Made by a program: the position numbers and the translations under genes. Below are positions 57,281-64,000 of a stretch of 64,000 nucleotides of DNA, one piece after another. This stretch comes from Lautropia sp. GTDB taxonomy: Bacteria > Pseudomonadota > Gammaproteobacteria > Burkholderiales > Burkholderiaceae_E. The DNA is taken from the NCBI GenBank assembly GCA_030530775.1, contig JAUMUG010000003.1:1-64000 (forward strand), given 5' to 3'. Each line of letters begins with the position of its first letter. Position 1 is the stretch's first letter. The notes beneath the pieces were generated by a model that was not told where the DNA came from, did no database searches, and was given only the letters and a program-made list of their open reading frames with translations.

Positions 57281-58384
57281 ATGGGCGCCGTCATCGATCG
57301 GTATCAGGCGGCGCTGGCCGAACGGGGCTATCGGGCCGATGCCGCACAGCAGGCGGCCATCGTCCGCCTGCAACGGCTGGCCGATGAATTGGCCACCTTC
57401 GACAATAAGCCGATCGGGCGCCTCAAGCGTCTGATATCACGTCCCAAACCCGCACCCAAGGGTGTCTGGATGTATGGTGGTGTGGGCCGTGGCAAGAGCT
57501 TTCTGATGGATTGCTTCTATGCGGCCCTGCCTACGGCACGCAAGATCCGGATGCATTTCCATGAGTTCATGCGGGCGGTGCATGCCGAGCTGAAGACGCT
57601 GAAGGCCATGGAAAATCCGCTCGATGAAGTCGCCCGCCGGGCGGCCGAGCGCTACCAGGTCATCTGTTTCGACGAATTCCATCTGTCGGACATTGCCGAT
57701 GCGATGATTCTGGAGCGTCTGCTGAATGCGTTTTTCCGGCACCAGCTGGTTTTCGTGATGACCAGCAATTACGTGCCCGATGCGCTGTATCCCGATGGTC
57801 TGCATCGCGATGCAGTACTGCCGGCCATTGCGTTGCTCAATGCCAACCTGGACGTGCTGTCGGTCGACGTCGGCACCGACTATCGGCAGTTGGCCATCAA
57901 GGGAATGCCCGCCTATCTGTGCCCGTTGAATGAGCAGACCCGCCGACGGATGAACACCGCCTTCGAGCAACTGGCCGACGGCAAAGAGATCTCGGCCGAG
58001 CTGATCATCGAGAACCGACCACTCAGTGCCATCCGCTGCGCCGAATCGGTGGTGTGGTTCGATTTCGACACGCTGTGCCGCAGCGCGCGCTCACAGAACG
58101 ATTATCTGGAACTGGCAGCCCGTTTCGAGACCGTGTTGTTGTCCGAGGTGCCGAAGATGGACACCGGTATGGCCTCCGAGGCACGCCGCTTCACATGGTT
58201 GATCGATGTGCTTTATGATCGGAAGGTCAATCTGATCCTGTCGGCCGAGGTTGCGCCCGAGCAGCTCTACGTGTCCGGCACCATGGCCCACGAGTTCGTG
58301 CGTACCGTCAGCCGGCTGAACGAAATGCAGTCGGACAGCTACCGCAACGAACAGCGTCGGGGCCGGGTGGATCGTCTCGGTTGA
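57281..58384 (+). CDS. zapE: Cell division ATPase ZapE (AFG1-like)
   Basis: A 367-residue AAA-type ATPase linked to FtsZ-ring constriction, especially under low oxygen or stress. Walker A is GVWMYGGVGRGKSFLMDCFY, Walker B YQVICFDEFHLSDIADAMIL, then FVMTSNYVPDALYPDGLHRD and the C-terminal FTWLIDVLYDRKVNLILSAE, ending EMQSDSYRNEQRRG. Start at 57281 is fixed by GGAGG at 57269-57273, seven bases upstream. A gene of this family commonly follows the sucAB-lpdA operon in betaproteobacteria. Confidence 0.94.
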   Translation: MGAVIDRYQAALAERGYRADAAQQAAIVRLQRLADELATFDNKPIGRLKRLISRPKPAPKGVWMYGGVGRGKSFLMDCFYAALPTARKIRMHFHEFMRAVHAELKTLKAMENPLDEVARRAAERYQVICFDEFHLSDIADAMILERLLNAFFRHQLVFVMTSNYVPDALYPDGLHRDAVLPAIALLNANLDVLSVDVGTDYRQLAIKGMPAYLCPLNEQTRRRMNTAFEQLADGKEISAELIIENRPLSAIRCAESVVWFDFDTLCRSARSQNDYLELAARFETVLLSEVPKMDTGMASEARRFTWLIDVLYDRKVNLILSAEVAPEQLYVSGTMAHEFVRTVSRLNEMQSDSYRNEQRRGRVDRLG

Positions 58385-58393
58385 GTGAATGCC

Positions 58394-58594
58394 ATGACTG
58401 AAAGTGATCGACTGAAACTGCGCATAGCCGAGCTGCAGCTCGAGCACCGGGGACTGGATCAGCTCATCGCACGGATGTCGTCGCTTGCCGACGTCGACGA
58501 ACTCGCGTTGCGCCGCATGAAAAAACGCAAGCTGCAGCTCAAGGACGCCATCGTCCAGATGCAGATGCGGTTGATTCCCGACGTGTCGGCCTGA
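58394..58594 (+). CDS. YdcH/DUF465-family small protein
   Basis: A 66-residue, highly charged, helical protein: RLKLRIAELQLEHRGLDQLI then DELALRRMKKRKLQLKDAIV, matching the DUF465 pattern of a short coiled coil. Function is unknown. Start at the ATG at 58394; a GTG at 58385 directly after the zapE stop is an alternative. It ends four bases before dinG and is likely co-transcribed with zapE and dinG. Confidence 0.82.
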   Translation: MTESDRLKLRIAELQLEHRGLDQLIARMSSLADVDELALRRMKKRKLQLKDAIVQMQMRLIPDVSA

Positions 58595-58597
58595 GAG

Positions 58598-60754
58598 GTG
58601 TTGAGCGAGCAGATCCTGGCCGTCTTTGCCGGCGATGGGCCCCTGGCCGCGGCCGACGACGGTTATCGAGAACGGGATGGTCAGAAGAAGATGGCCGAGA
58701 CCATCGCCGCGACCATCGCCGAAAACGACGTGCTGATGGTCGATGCCGGCACCGGCATCGGCAAGACCTTCGCCTACCTGGTGCCGGTGCTGCTGTCGGG
58801 CAAGCGGGCTCTGATTTCCACCGCCACCCGTCAGCTGCAGGACCAGCTCTTTCAGCGCGATGTGCAGCGGGTGCGCCAGGCACTCGGGGTCGACGAGGTC
58901 GACATCGCCATTCTGAAAGGGCGCAACAACTATGTCTGCCCGGTCCATCTCGAACGCAACCTGGCCGACGGCCGTTTTCGTGATCCGCAGATCCCGCAGC
59001 GCCTGCGAATGATCGAGCGTTTCTTCGCCATCAATCCGGGTTCGGGTGATCGGGCCGCTTTCAAACAACTGTCGGAAGAAGACCCGGCCTGGCAGTTCGC
59101 CACCTCGACCCGTGACAACTGTCTGGGGCAGGAATGTCCCGAGCTGCGCAGCTGCCCCTTGATGAAGGCCCGCCAGCAGGCGCAGAAAGCCGATCTGCTG
59201 ATCGTCAATCATCACCTGTTTTGTGCCGATCTGGCGCTCAAGGACGAATCGATCGGTGATTTTCTGCCGCAGGCCGAAATCATGGTCTTCGATGAAGCCC
59301 ATCAGCTGCCCGAAATCGCCACCGAATTTTTCGGCGAAACCGTTTCGACCCGTCAATTGCTGGACCTGGGTCGTGAAACTCTGCGCGCCGGCAACGAAGA
59401 CGCCCCGGGGCTGGCCGATTGGTACGCTATGTTTCGGGGCCTCGAACGGGTCGCCAGCCGGCTGCGACTGGCCTTACCGATCGGAATCACGCGGCTCGGG
59501 GCGGATGAGTTGCTGGCGCTGACTGCCGATGATGTCAACGAATGGTTGGAGGATGTATTGCCCGATGTGATCGGTGTGCTCGAAGACCATGCCGACCAGC
59601 TGAAGCCGGTTGCGGCGGTTTCGGCCGATCTGATGCGACTGGAAGACCGTGCCCGCGAACTGGCCCGCCGGCTGGTGCAATGGTTGCGGGCCTTTCGGGC
59701 GCTGGTGGAACCGGTTGCGGCCGCCAGCCCCGTATCCCTGTCCGATCGGCACGCGAAGAGCACTGCGCAGATGCAGGGCGACGAAACCGGCGAGGACCGT
59801 GACACCGGTGTCGCGGATGTGGATGCCCCGCGCAGCGATGAGGCGCTGATCCTGTGGGTGCAGACCACCGAAACCCATGCCCAGTTGCGGGCCACTCCGC
59901 TGTCGGTCGCGACCCGTTTCGCCAGTCAGCGGCAGCTTCAGACCGGCAGCTGGATTTTCGTATCGGCCACGTTGGCACTACAGGACTCGATCGATCACTT
60001 TGCCGAGCAGATCGGTCTGCCGGAGGCCCGGCAGCTGATCGTGCAGAGTCCCTTCGACTATGGCCGGCAGGCCAGCCTATGGATTCCGCGGGAAGTGGGC
60101 AGTGCCACTGGTGCGGATTTTCCGACGCGGGTGGCCGATTGTGTCTGGCCGCTGATCCGTAAAAACCGGGGCCGCGCCTTCGTGCTGTGCACCACCTTGC
60201 GCGCCGTACGGCTGATCAGCGAGCGGTTGCGTGAATTGGCTGGCGGCGACGGCATCAGTGTGATGGCCCAGGGCGATACACCCCGGCACCAGCTGGTCGA
60301 AGATTTCAAGAAGGCCAAGGCCGCCGTACTGGTCGGCTCGGCCGGTTTTTGGGAAGGAGTCGATATCGTTGGCGACGATCTGTCACTGGTGGTGATCGAC
60401 AAACTACCCTTTGCGCCCCCCGACGACCCGGTATTCCGCGCTCGCAGTCGGGCACTCGCGGCCAGCGGTCGGCACGCCTTCCAGGCCCTGGCCCTGCCTC
60501 AGGCCATGCTGGCGCTCAAGCAGGGGGTCGGCCGTCTGATCCGCAGCGAAAACGACCACGGTCTATTGGTGATCTGCGACGAGCGCCTGCGCAGCCGCGG
60601 CTATGGCCGGCAGATCCTGGCCAGCCTGCCGCCTTTCAGACCGATCGACAGCATGGCCGAGGCACTGCAGACACTGGAAGATCGACCCGGTCTTCCGGAT
60701 GATGTCGTTTCGGGAGAACCGCTTCGGCAAAGCGCTTCTGATTCCGCGGACTAG
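58598..60754 (+). CDS. dinG: DinG/YoaA-family ATP-dependent DNA helicase
   Basis: A 718-residue XPD-like 5'-3' helicase of superfamily 2. Walker A is DAGTGIGKTFAYLVPVLL; the Fe-S domain has four cysteines (NNYVCPVHLE and NCLGQECPELRSCPL); the DEAH box is MVFDEAHQLPE; helicase motifs V and VI include GSAGFWEGVDIVGDDLSLVV and KQGVGRLIRSENDHGLLVIC. A poorly conserved acidic stretch lies near residues 385-410. It resembles YoaA/DinG types; which is not decided. The start codon is GTG at 58598 or TTG at 58601. Its stop codon shares bases with the stop of bamD on the other strand. Confidence 0.92.
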   Translation: MLSEQILAVFAGDGPLAAADDGYRERDGQKKMAETIAATIAENDVLMVDAGTGIGKTFAYLVPVLLSGKRALISTATRQLQDQLFQRDVQRVRQALGVDEVDIAILKGRNNYVCPVHLERNLADGRFRDPQIPQRLRMIERFFAINPGSGDRAAFKQLSEEDPAWQFATSTRDNCLGQECPELRSCPLMKARQQAQKADLLIVNHHLFCADLALKDESIGDFLPQAEIMVFDEAHQLPEIATEFFGETVSTRQLLDLGRETLRAGNEDAPGLADWYAMFRGLERVASRLRLALPIGITRLGADELLALTADDVNEWLEDVLPDVIGVLEDHADQLKPVAAVSADLMRLEDRARELARRLVQWLRAFRALVEPVAAASPVSLSDRHAKSTAQMQGDETGEDRDTGVADVDAPRSDEALILWVQTTETHAQLRATPLSVATRFASQRQLQTGSWIFVSATLALQDSIDHFAEQIGLPEARQLIVQSPFDYGRQASLWIPREVGSATGADFPTRVADCVWPLIRKNRGRAFVLCTTLRAVRLISERLRELAGGDGISVMAQGDTPRHQLVEDFKKAKAAVLVGSAGFWEGVDIVGDDLSLVVIDKLPFAPPDDPVFRARSRALAASGRHAFQALALPQAMLALKQGVGRLIRSENDHGLLVICDERLRSRGYGRQILASLPPFRPIDSMAEALQTLEDRPGLPDDVVSGEPLRQSASDSAD

Positions 60755-61752
60755 AACGGCGTCATCATCGAATCCGCCGGGGACTGGCCGGCCGGTTCCG
60801 GGCTGCTGGGCGTACTGCTGCCCCGATTCGGCACGCTGGGCATGGTGGGCATGTAGGGGGGCGTTTCCAGCGCAGAAGCGGGCTCTTCCTTGATCGGGTT
60901 GGCTTCTTTTTCGCGCTTGGCGGCTTCCTCCTTGGCTGGATCGCGCGCCACGACCTTGGGCAGTTGCGCCAGGTAGGCACTGTCCGGGTAGGTACGTGCC
61001 AGCACCCGGGTGGCATCGTCGCGTAGCTCGGGCAGATTCAACTGGTTGTACGAACTGGCCAGAATGTAGAGTGCCTCTTCGGTGGCTGGTGTGCCTTGGT
61101 ATTGCGATAGCACCCCCTGTGCCCGATTGGCCGACGCGACGAAAGCGTTGCGGCTGTAGTAATAGCGGGCCACATGTACCTCGCCCGAGGCCATGCTGTT
61201 GACCAGTGCACGCATCCGGTCCAGGGAATCCTGCCGATAGCGGCTGCTCGGGAAGCGGTTGACCACCTGCTGGAAGGCATCATAGGCTTCGCGGCTGGCG
61301 TGCAGGTCGCGCTCGGAGCTGTCCTGACCCGCCCAGCGCGAAATCAGGGTCTCGCGGCTGGTGAAATTGATGAGCCCCTTCATGTAGTAGGCATAATCTA
61401 GGCGCGCATGTGCCGGATGCAGTCGGATGAAACGGTCGATGGCCGACAGTGCCTCACTGCGTTCACCTTCCTTGTAGTGCGCCCAGGCGATGTCGAGCTG
61501 TGCCTGCTGGGCATAGCTGCCAAAGGGGTAACGGGATTCGAGCCGTTGTAGCGCCTTGATCGCACTGGCCCAGTTGCCGGCATCCAGCTCGGCTTTGGCG
61601 TCGGCATATAATTGATCGGCACTCCAGTCGGCGGTCGGGTCTTTCTCGACCGCGGCACAACCGGCCAGCAGGGCAGCCGCTGTCAGCACCGATAGCCAGA
61701 AAGGGTTGCTCCCCCGGGCATTCCTGCGATTCCGGTTCTTGGCTTGCAGCAT
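60751..61752 (-). CDS. bamD: Outer-membrane assembly lipoprotein BamD
   Basis: Essential TPR lipoprotein of the BAM complex that inserts outer-membrane proteins. Signal peptide with lipobox LLAGC, lipidated Cys32. Family parts are WSADQLYADAKAELDAGNWA, ALQRLESRYPFGSYAQQAQL, AWAHYKEGERSEALSAIDRF, IRLHPAHARLDYAYYMKGL and VNRFPSSRYRQDSLDRM. The tail (residues about 275-333) is Pro/Ser/Glu-rich and longer than usual. It is divergent from rluD, the standard arrangement, and convergent with dinG. Confidence 0.95.
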   Translation of the reverse strand: MLQAKNRNRRNARGSNPFWLSVLTAAALLAGCAAVEKDPTADWSADQLYADAKAELDAGNWASAIKALQRLESRYPFGSYAQQAQLDIAWAHYKEGERSEALSAIDRFIRLHPAHARLDYAYYMKGLINFTSRETLISRWAGQDSSERDLHASREAYDAFQQVVNRFPSSRYRQDSLDRMRALVNSMASGEVHVARYYYSRNAFVASANRAQGVLSQYQGTPATEEALYILASSYNQLNLPELRDDATRVLARTYPDSAYLAQLPKVVARDPAKEEAAKREKEANPIKEEPASALETPPYMPTMPSVPNRGSSTPSSPEPAGQSPADSMMTPF

Positions 61753-61832
61753 CCGCTTGATTCCTCCGTAGTTGTCCGATTATAGACAGGGGTTCCGATC
61801 CTCCGTCGAACGCCCTTTTCCAAACGACACCC

Positions 61833-62897
61833 GTGCCCGACTCATCTGCTTCTGCTGCCCCGCAAAGTGCTGTTCCCCGCGCCACTACCACCACCTCCGC
61901 CACACCATCCGGGCGTCCCGTACCGGATGCAGAGGCAGATCGGGTGCTGATCGATGCAGCGATGGTATCGGGTGCGACGGGCCAGCGGTTGGATCAGTTT
62001 CTGGCCGCACGGCTTCCGGGCATCTCCCGCACCCGGGTGCAGCGCTGGATCGAGCTGGGAGCGGTGCGGGTCGATCGGAGTATCCGCCTGCCGTCGCTGC
62101 GTCTGAAGGGCTTCGAGCAGATCGAAGTCGAGCCGCAGCCTCTCGACGCGGACACCGCCTTCCAGCCCGATCCGGTGCCGCTGGACATCGTCTACCGGGA
62201 TACCGATTTGGTGGTGATCAACAAACCGGCCGGACTGGTGACCCATCCGGCGCCGGGCAACTGGCGCGGCACGCTGATGAACGGGCTGCTGCACGCCGAC
62301 CCCGAAGCCGCCAGATTGCCGCGCGCCGGTATCGTGCACCGGCTCGATCGTGACACCAGTGGCCTGCTGGTCTGCGCCCGCAGCGAACGTGCCTTTGCTG
62401 CACTGACGGCACAGCTCGAACGACGACGGATGGGGCGGTGTTATCTGGCCATTGCCAGCGGTGTGACCGCTGCACAGGGTACGGTCGACGCCCGCATCGG
62501 TCGTGACGAGCGCAATCGGGTGCGCATGGCGGTCGTGCAGGCACCAGCCGGCAAACCGGCGCGCACCCATTACCGGTGTCTGGCCGTGGCACCGGATTCG
62601 GTGGCTTCGGCCGTGCTGTGCAAACTGGAAAGCGGCCGTACCCACCAAATCCGTGTCCATATGGCCTCGATCGGCCATCCACTGCTGGGCGACAGCCTGT
62701 ACGGTGGCAGGCCATCGTTCGGTTTCGGCCGGCAGGCATTGCACGCATGGCAACTGTGCTTCGAGCATCCGGCCGAGCCGGGCCGCACGTGTCTCTTCGA
62801 TGCTCCGGTGCCCGACGACCTGCGGCAGCTGGCGTCACGGCTGCGGATCGAGCTGCCGGAGGTCGCGCCCGAGATCACCCGTCATCCAGCGCAATGA
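61833..62897 (+). CDS. rluD: 23S rRNA pseudouridine synthase RluD
   Basis: A 354-residue enzyme making pseudouridines 1911, 1915 and 1917 of 23S rRNA. After about 40 non-conserved Ala/Pro/Thr residues comes the S4 domain (GQRLDQFLAARLPGISRTRV), then DLVVINKPAGLVTHPAPGNW, the catalytic Asp in GIVHRLDRDTSGLLVCARSE and LESGRTHQIRVHMASIGHPL. The substitution of this family by RluC/RluA types is unlikely given the bamD-rluD-pgeF order. Its stop overlaps the pgeF ATG. Confidence 0.95.
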   Translation: MPDSSASAAPQSAVPRATTTTSATPSGRPVPDAEADRVLIDAAMVSGATGQRLDQFLAARLPGISRTRVQRWIELGAVRVDRSIRLPSLRLKGFEQIEVEPQPLDADTAFQPDPVPLDIVYRDTDLVVINKPAGLVTHPAPGNWRGTLMNGLLHADPEAARLPRAGIVHRLDRDTSGLLVCARSERAFAALTAQLERRRMGRCYLAIASGVTAAQGTVDARIGRDERNRVRMAVVQAPAGKPARTHYRCLAVAPDSVASAVLCKLESGRTHQIRVHMASIGHPLLGDSLYGGRPSFGFGRQALHAWQLCFEHPAEPGRTCLFDAPVPDDLRQLASRLRIELPEVAPEITRHPAQ

Positions 62898-63709
62898 CGA
62901 CCCAGGAGGAGCCGACGACGAGTATGGATCCGGTTTTTTTCCCGATGCCCGACAGTCCACATCCGTCTATCCGCTGGGCATTCAGCCTGCGCACCGGCGG
63001 AGTCAGCCGAGGTGTCTGGGCCGGCACGCCATCACGAGCCGATGGGCTGAATCTGGGCAGCAATTGCGGGGACGATCCCGGCCACGTCGCCCAGAACCGG
63101 CAGCGTATCGCCGATTTCATCGGACAGCCGGTATCGTGGCTGGCGCAGGTGCATGGCCGGCAGGTCTTCGATCTGGATGTGCAGGAGCATCCCCTTCGGT
63201 CCGTGCAAGCCGCTGCCGAAGCCGATGCCCAGGTTTGCAGCCGGCCGGGGATCGCTCTGGCCGTATTGGTGGCCGATTGCTTACCGGTACTGCTGGCCGA
63301 TCGTCAGGGCAGGGTGATCGGTGCAGCCCATGCCGGTTGGCGGGGGCTGGCTGGAGGGGTACTGGAAGCCACGGTGCAACGGATGTGTTCGCATGCCGAT
63401 GTCGATGACCTGGTGGCATGGCTGGGGCCTTGCATCGGCCCGGCTGCCTTCGAGGTGGGCGATGACGTGCTGGATGCTTTCCTCGCGTCGGATGCGGGGG
63501 CAAGGACCGCCTTTCGGCCGGGGGCAGAACCCGGCAAATGGTGGGCCGATCTGCCGTTGCTGGCCCGGCGGCGACTGAGCGCCAGCGGCGTCGGTCGGAT
63601 CATCGACAGCCATGCCTGCACCTGCTCCGACCCCACACGTTTCTACAGCTATCGCCGCGACCATGGTGCCTGTGGGCGCATGGCAGGGCTGATCTGGTTC
63701 GCCGGCTGA
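62894..63709 (+). CDS. pgeF: PgeF/YfiH-family polyphenol oxidase-type (purine nucleoside/peptidoglycan editing) factor
   Basis: A 271-residue zinc-binding protein (DUF152). Its relatives have been credited with laccase, purine nucleoside phosphorylase/adenosine deaminase and peptidoglycan precursor editing activities. Conserved sites: WLAQVHGRQVFDLD (His), LAVLVADCLPVLLADR (Cys), GAAHAGWRGLAGGVLE (His), WLGPCIGPAAFEVGDD and SYRRDHGACGRMAGLIW. The ATG at 62894 overlaps the rluD stop (ATGA); an ATG at 62924 is also possible. Confidence 0.92.
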   Translation: MTTQEEPTTSMDPVFFPMPDSPHPSIRWAFSLRTGGVSRGVWAGTPSRADGLNLGSNCGDDPGHVAQNRQRIADFIGQPVSWLAQVHGRQVFDLDVQEHPLRSVQAAAEADAQVCSRPGIALAVLVADCLPVLLADRQGRVIGAAHAGWRGLAGGVLEATVQRMCSHADVDDLVAWLGPCIGPAAFEVGDDVLDAFLASDAGARTAFRPGAEPGKWWADLPLLARRRLSASGVGRIIDSHACTCSDPTRFYSYRRDHGACGRMAGLIWFAG

Positions 63710-64000
63710 TCTGCCGTTTCCGTGGCACTGATTCCGCCGACTGCCGCAGTGCCCGTGCCGGCTGCCCCGAGCGGGTCGGGCGCGTCGTCGGCACCAGCCG
63801 TATCCGGCAGTGCCGCGATACGGGGTGCATCGGTCTCTGGAGGCTCCTCCAAGCCATCCGTGCCACGCTGCAGGTCACTTGATCCTGCGGCTTGCTGCCG
63901 GGCGTCATGGGCCTGCTGGGCTCTTCTGCGTGCCCCGCGGCGGGGTGAGTCCAGCAAATAGACGGTAATCGACAGCGGCAGCAAACCGTAGAGCAAAAAG
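63649..64000 (-). CDS. C-terminal end of an unidentified membrane protein (partial)
   Basis: A frame open from the right edge of the window on the minus strand. It begins in mid-helix (FLLYGLLPLSITVYLLDS), then a basic stop-transfer stretch (PRRGARRRAQQAHDARQQA) and a low-complexity Ala/Pro/Asp/Thr tail. This looks like the last membrane helix and cytoplasmic tail of an inner-membrane protein whose body lies outside the window. The last 20 codons overlap the 3' end of pgeF in a convergent arrangement. I do not recognise the family. Confidence 0.55.
   Translation of the reverse strand, partial: FLLYGLLPLSITVYLLDSPRRGARRRAQQAHDARQQAAGSSDLQRGTDGLEEPPETDAPRIAALPDTAGADDAPDPLGAAGTGTAAVGGISATETADQPANQISPAMRPQAPWSRR

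Overview
The window is 64 kb of GC-rich chromosome from a betaproteobacterium, most likely of the order Burkholderiales. Three gene orders support this: thrS-infC-rpmI-rplT-pheS-pheT-ihfA-merR, mdh/sdhCDAB-sdhE-gltA, and sucA-sucB-lpdA-zapE. The COG4255 gene in front of recJ also fits. A Lautropia-like member of the Burkholderiaceae is a guess, not a demonstrated identification.

Layout. 1-670: the 3' end of a group II intron lying inside a broken IS3-family transposase, abutting the 3' end of lysS. 681-13107 (minus strand): lysS and prfB (with the RF2 programmed frameshift), a YbhB-like secreted protein, ubiT/ubiV/ubiU for O2-independent ubiquinone synthesis, a large secreted agarase-like glycoside hydrolase, recJ and a COG4255 gene. 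13514-19263 (plus strand): lolC, lolD, a TatD-family DNase and a DUF1631 gene. 19302-29154: tRNA-Val(GAC), then the translation cluster thrS, infC (ATC start), rpmI, rplT, pheS (with an unusual 68-codon insertion), pheT, ihfA and a MerR regulator. 29342-34352 (minus strand): ilvD, tRNA-Pro(GGG) and a MASE1-EAL phosphodiesterase. 34616-39114 (minus strand): two secreted proteins of unknown function, decayed remnants of the methylcitrate-cycle genes prpC and prpD, a HpcH/CitE-like lyase and mdh. 39995-56890 (plus strand): sdhCDAB, sdhE, gltA, a small membrane ORF, then an unusual block (cstA, a small protein ending in Cys-Cys, a Get3/ArsA-like ATPase, cbpA, cbpM), and sucA, sucB, lpdA. 57281-64000: zapE, a YdcH-like gene, dinG, bamD (minus), rluD, pgeF and the C-terminal end of an unidentified membrane protein.

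Functionally this is mainly core genome: translation, envelope biogenesis and the oxidative TCA cycle. Malate dehydrogenase, succinate dehydrogenase, citrate synthase and the 2-oxoglutarate dehydrogenase complex lie within 18 kb. UbiTUV implies quinone synthesis without oxygen, hence a facultative lifestyle. Loss of prpC and prpD suggests that the methylcitrate route for propionate has been lost, unless intact copies exist elsewhere. The best candidate for an under-described system is the block at 46242-50764, which links a CstA-type peptide/pyruvate carrier to a tail-anchor-type ATPase and a DnaJ/CbpM chaperone pair.
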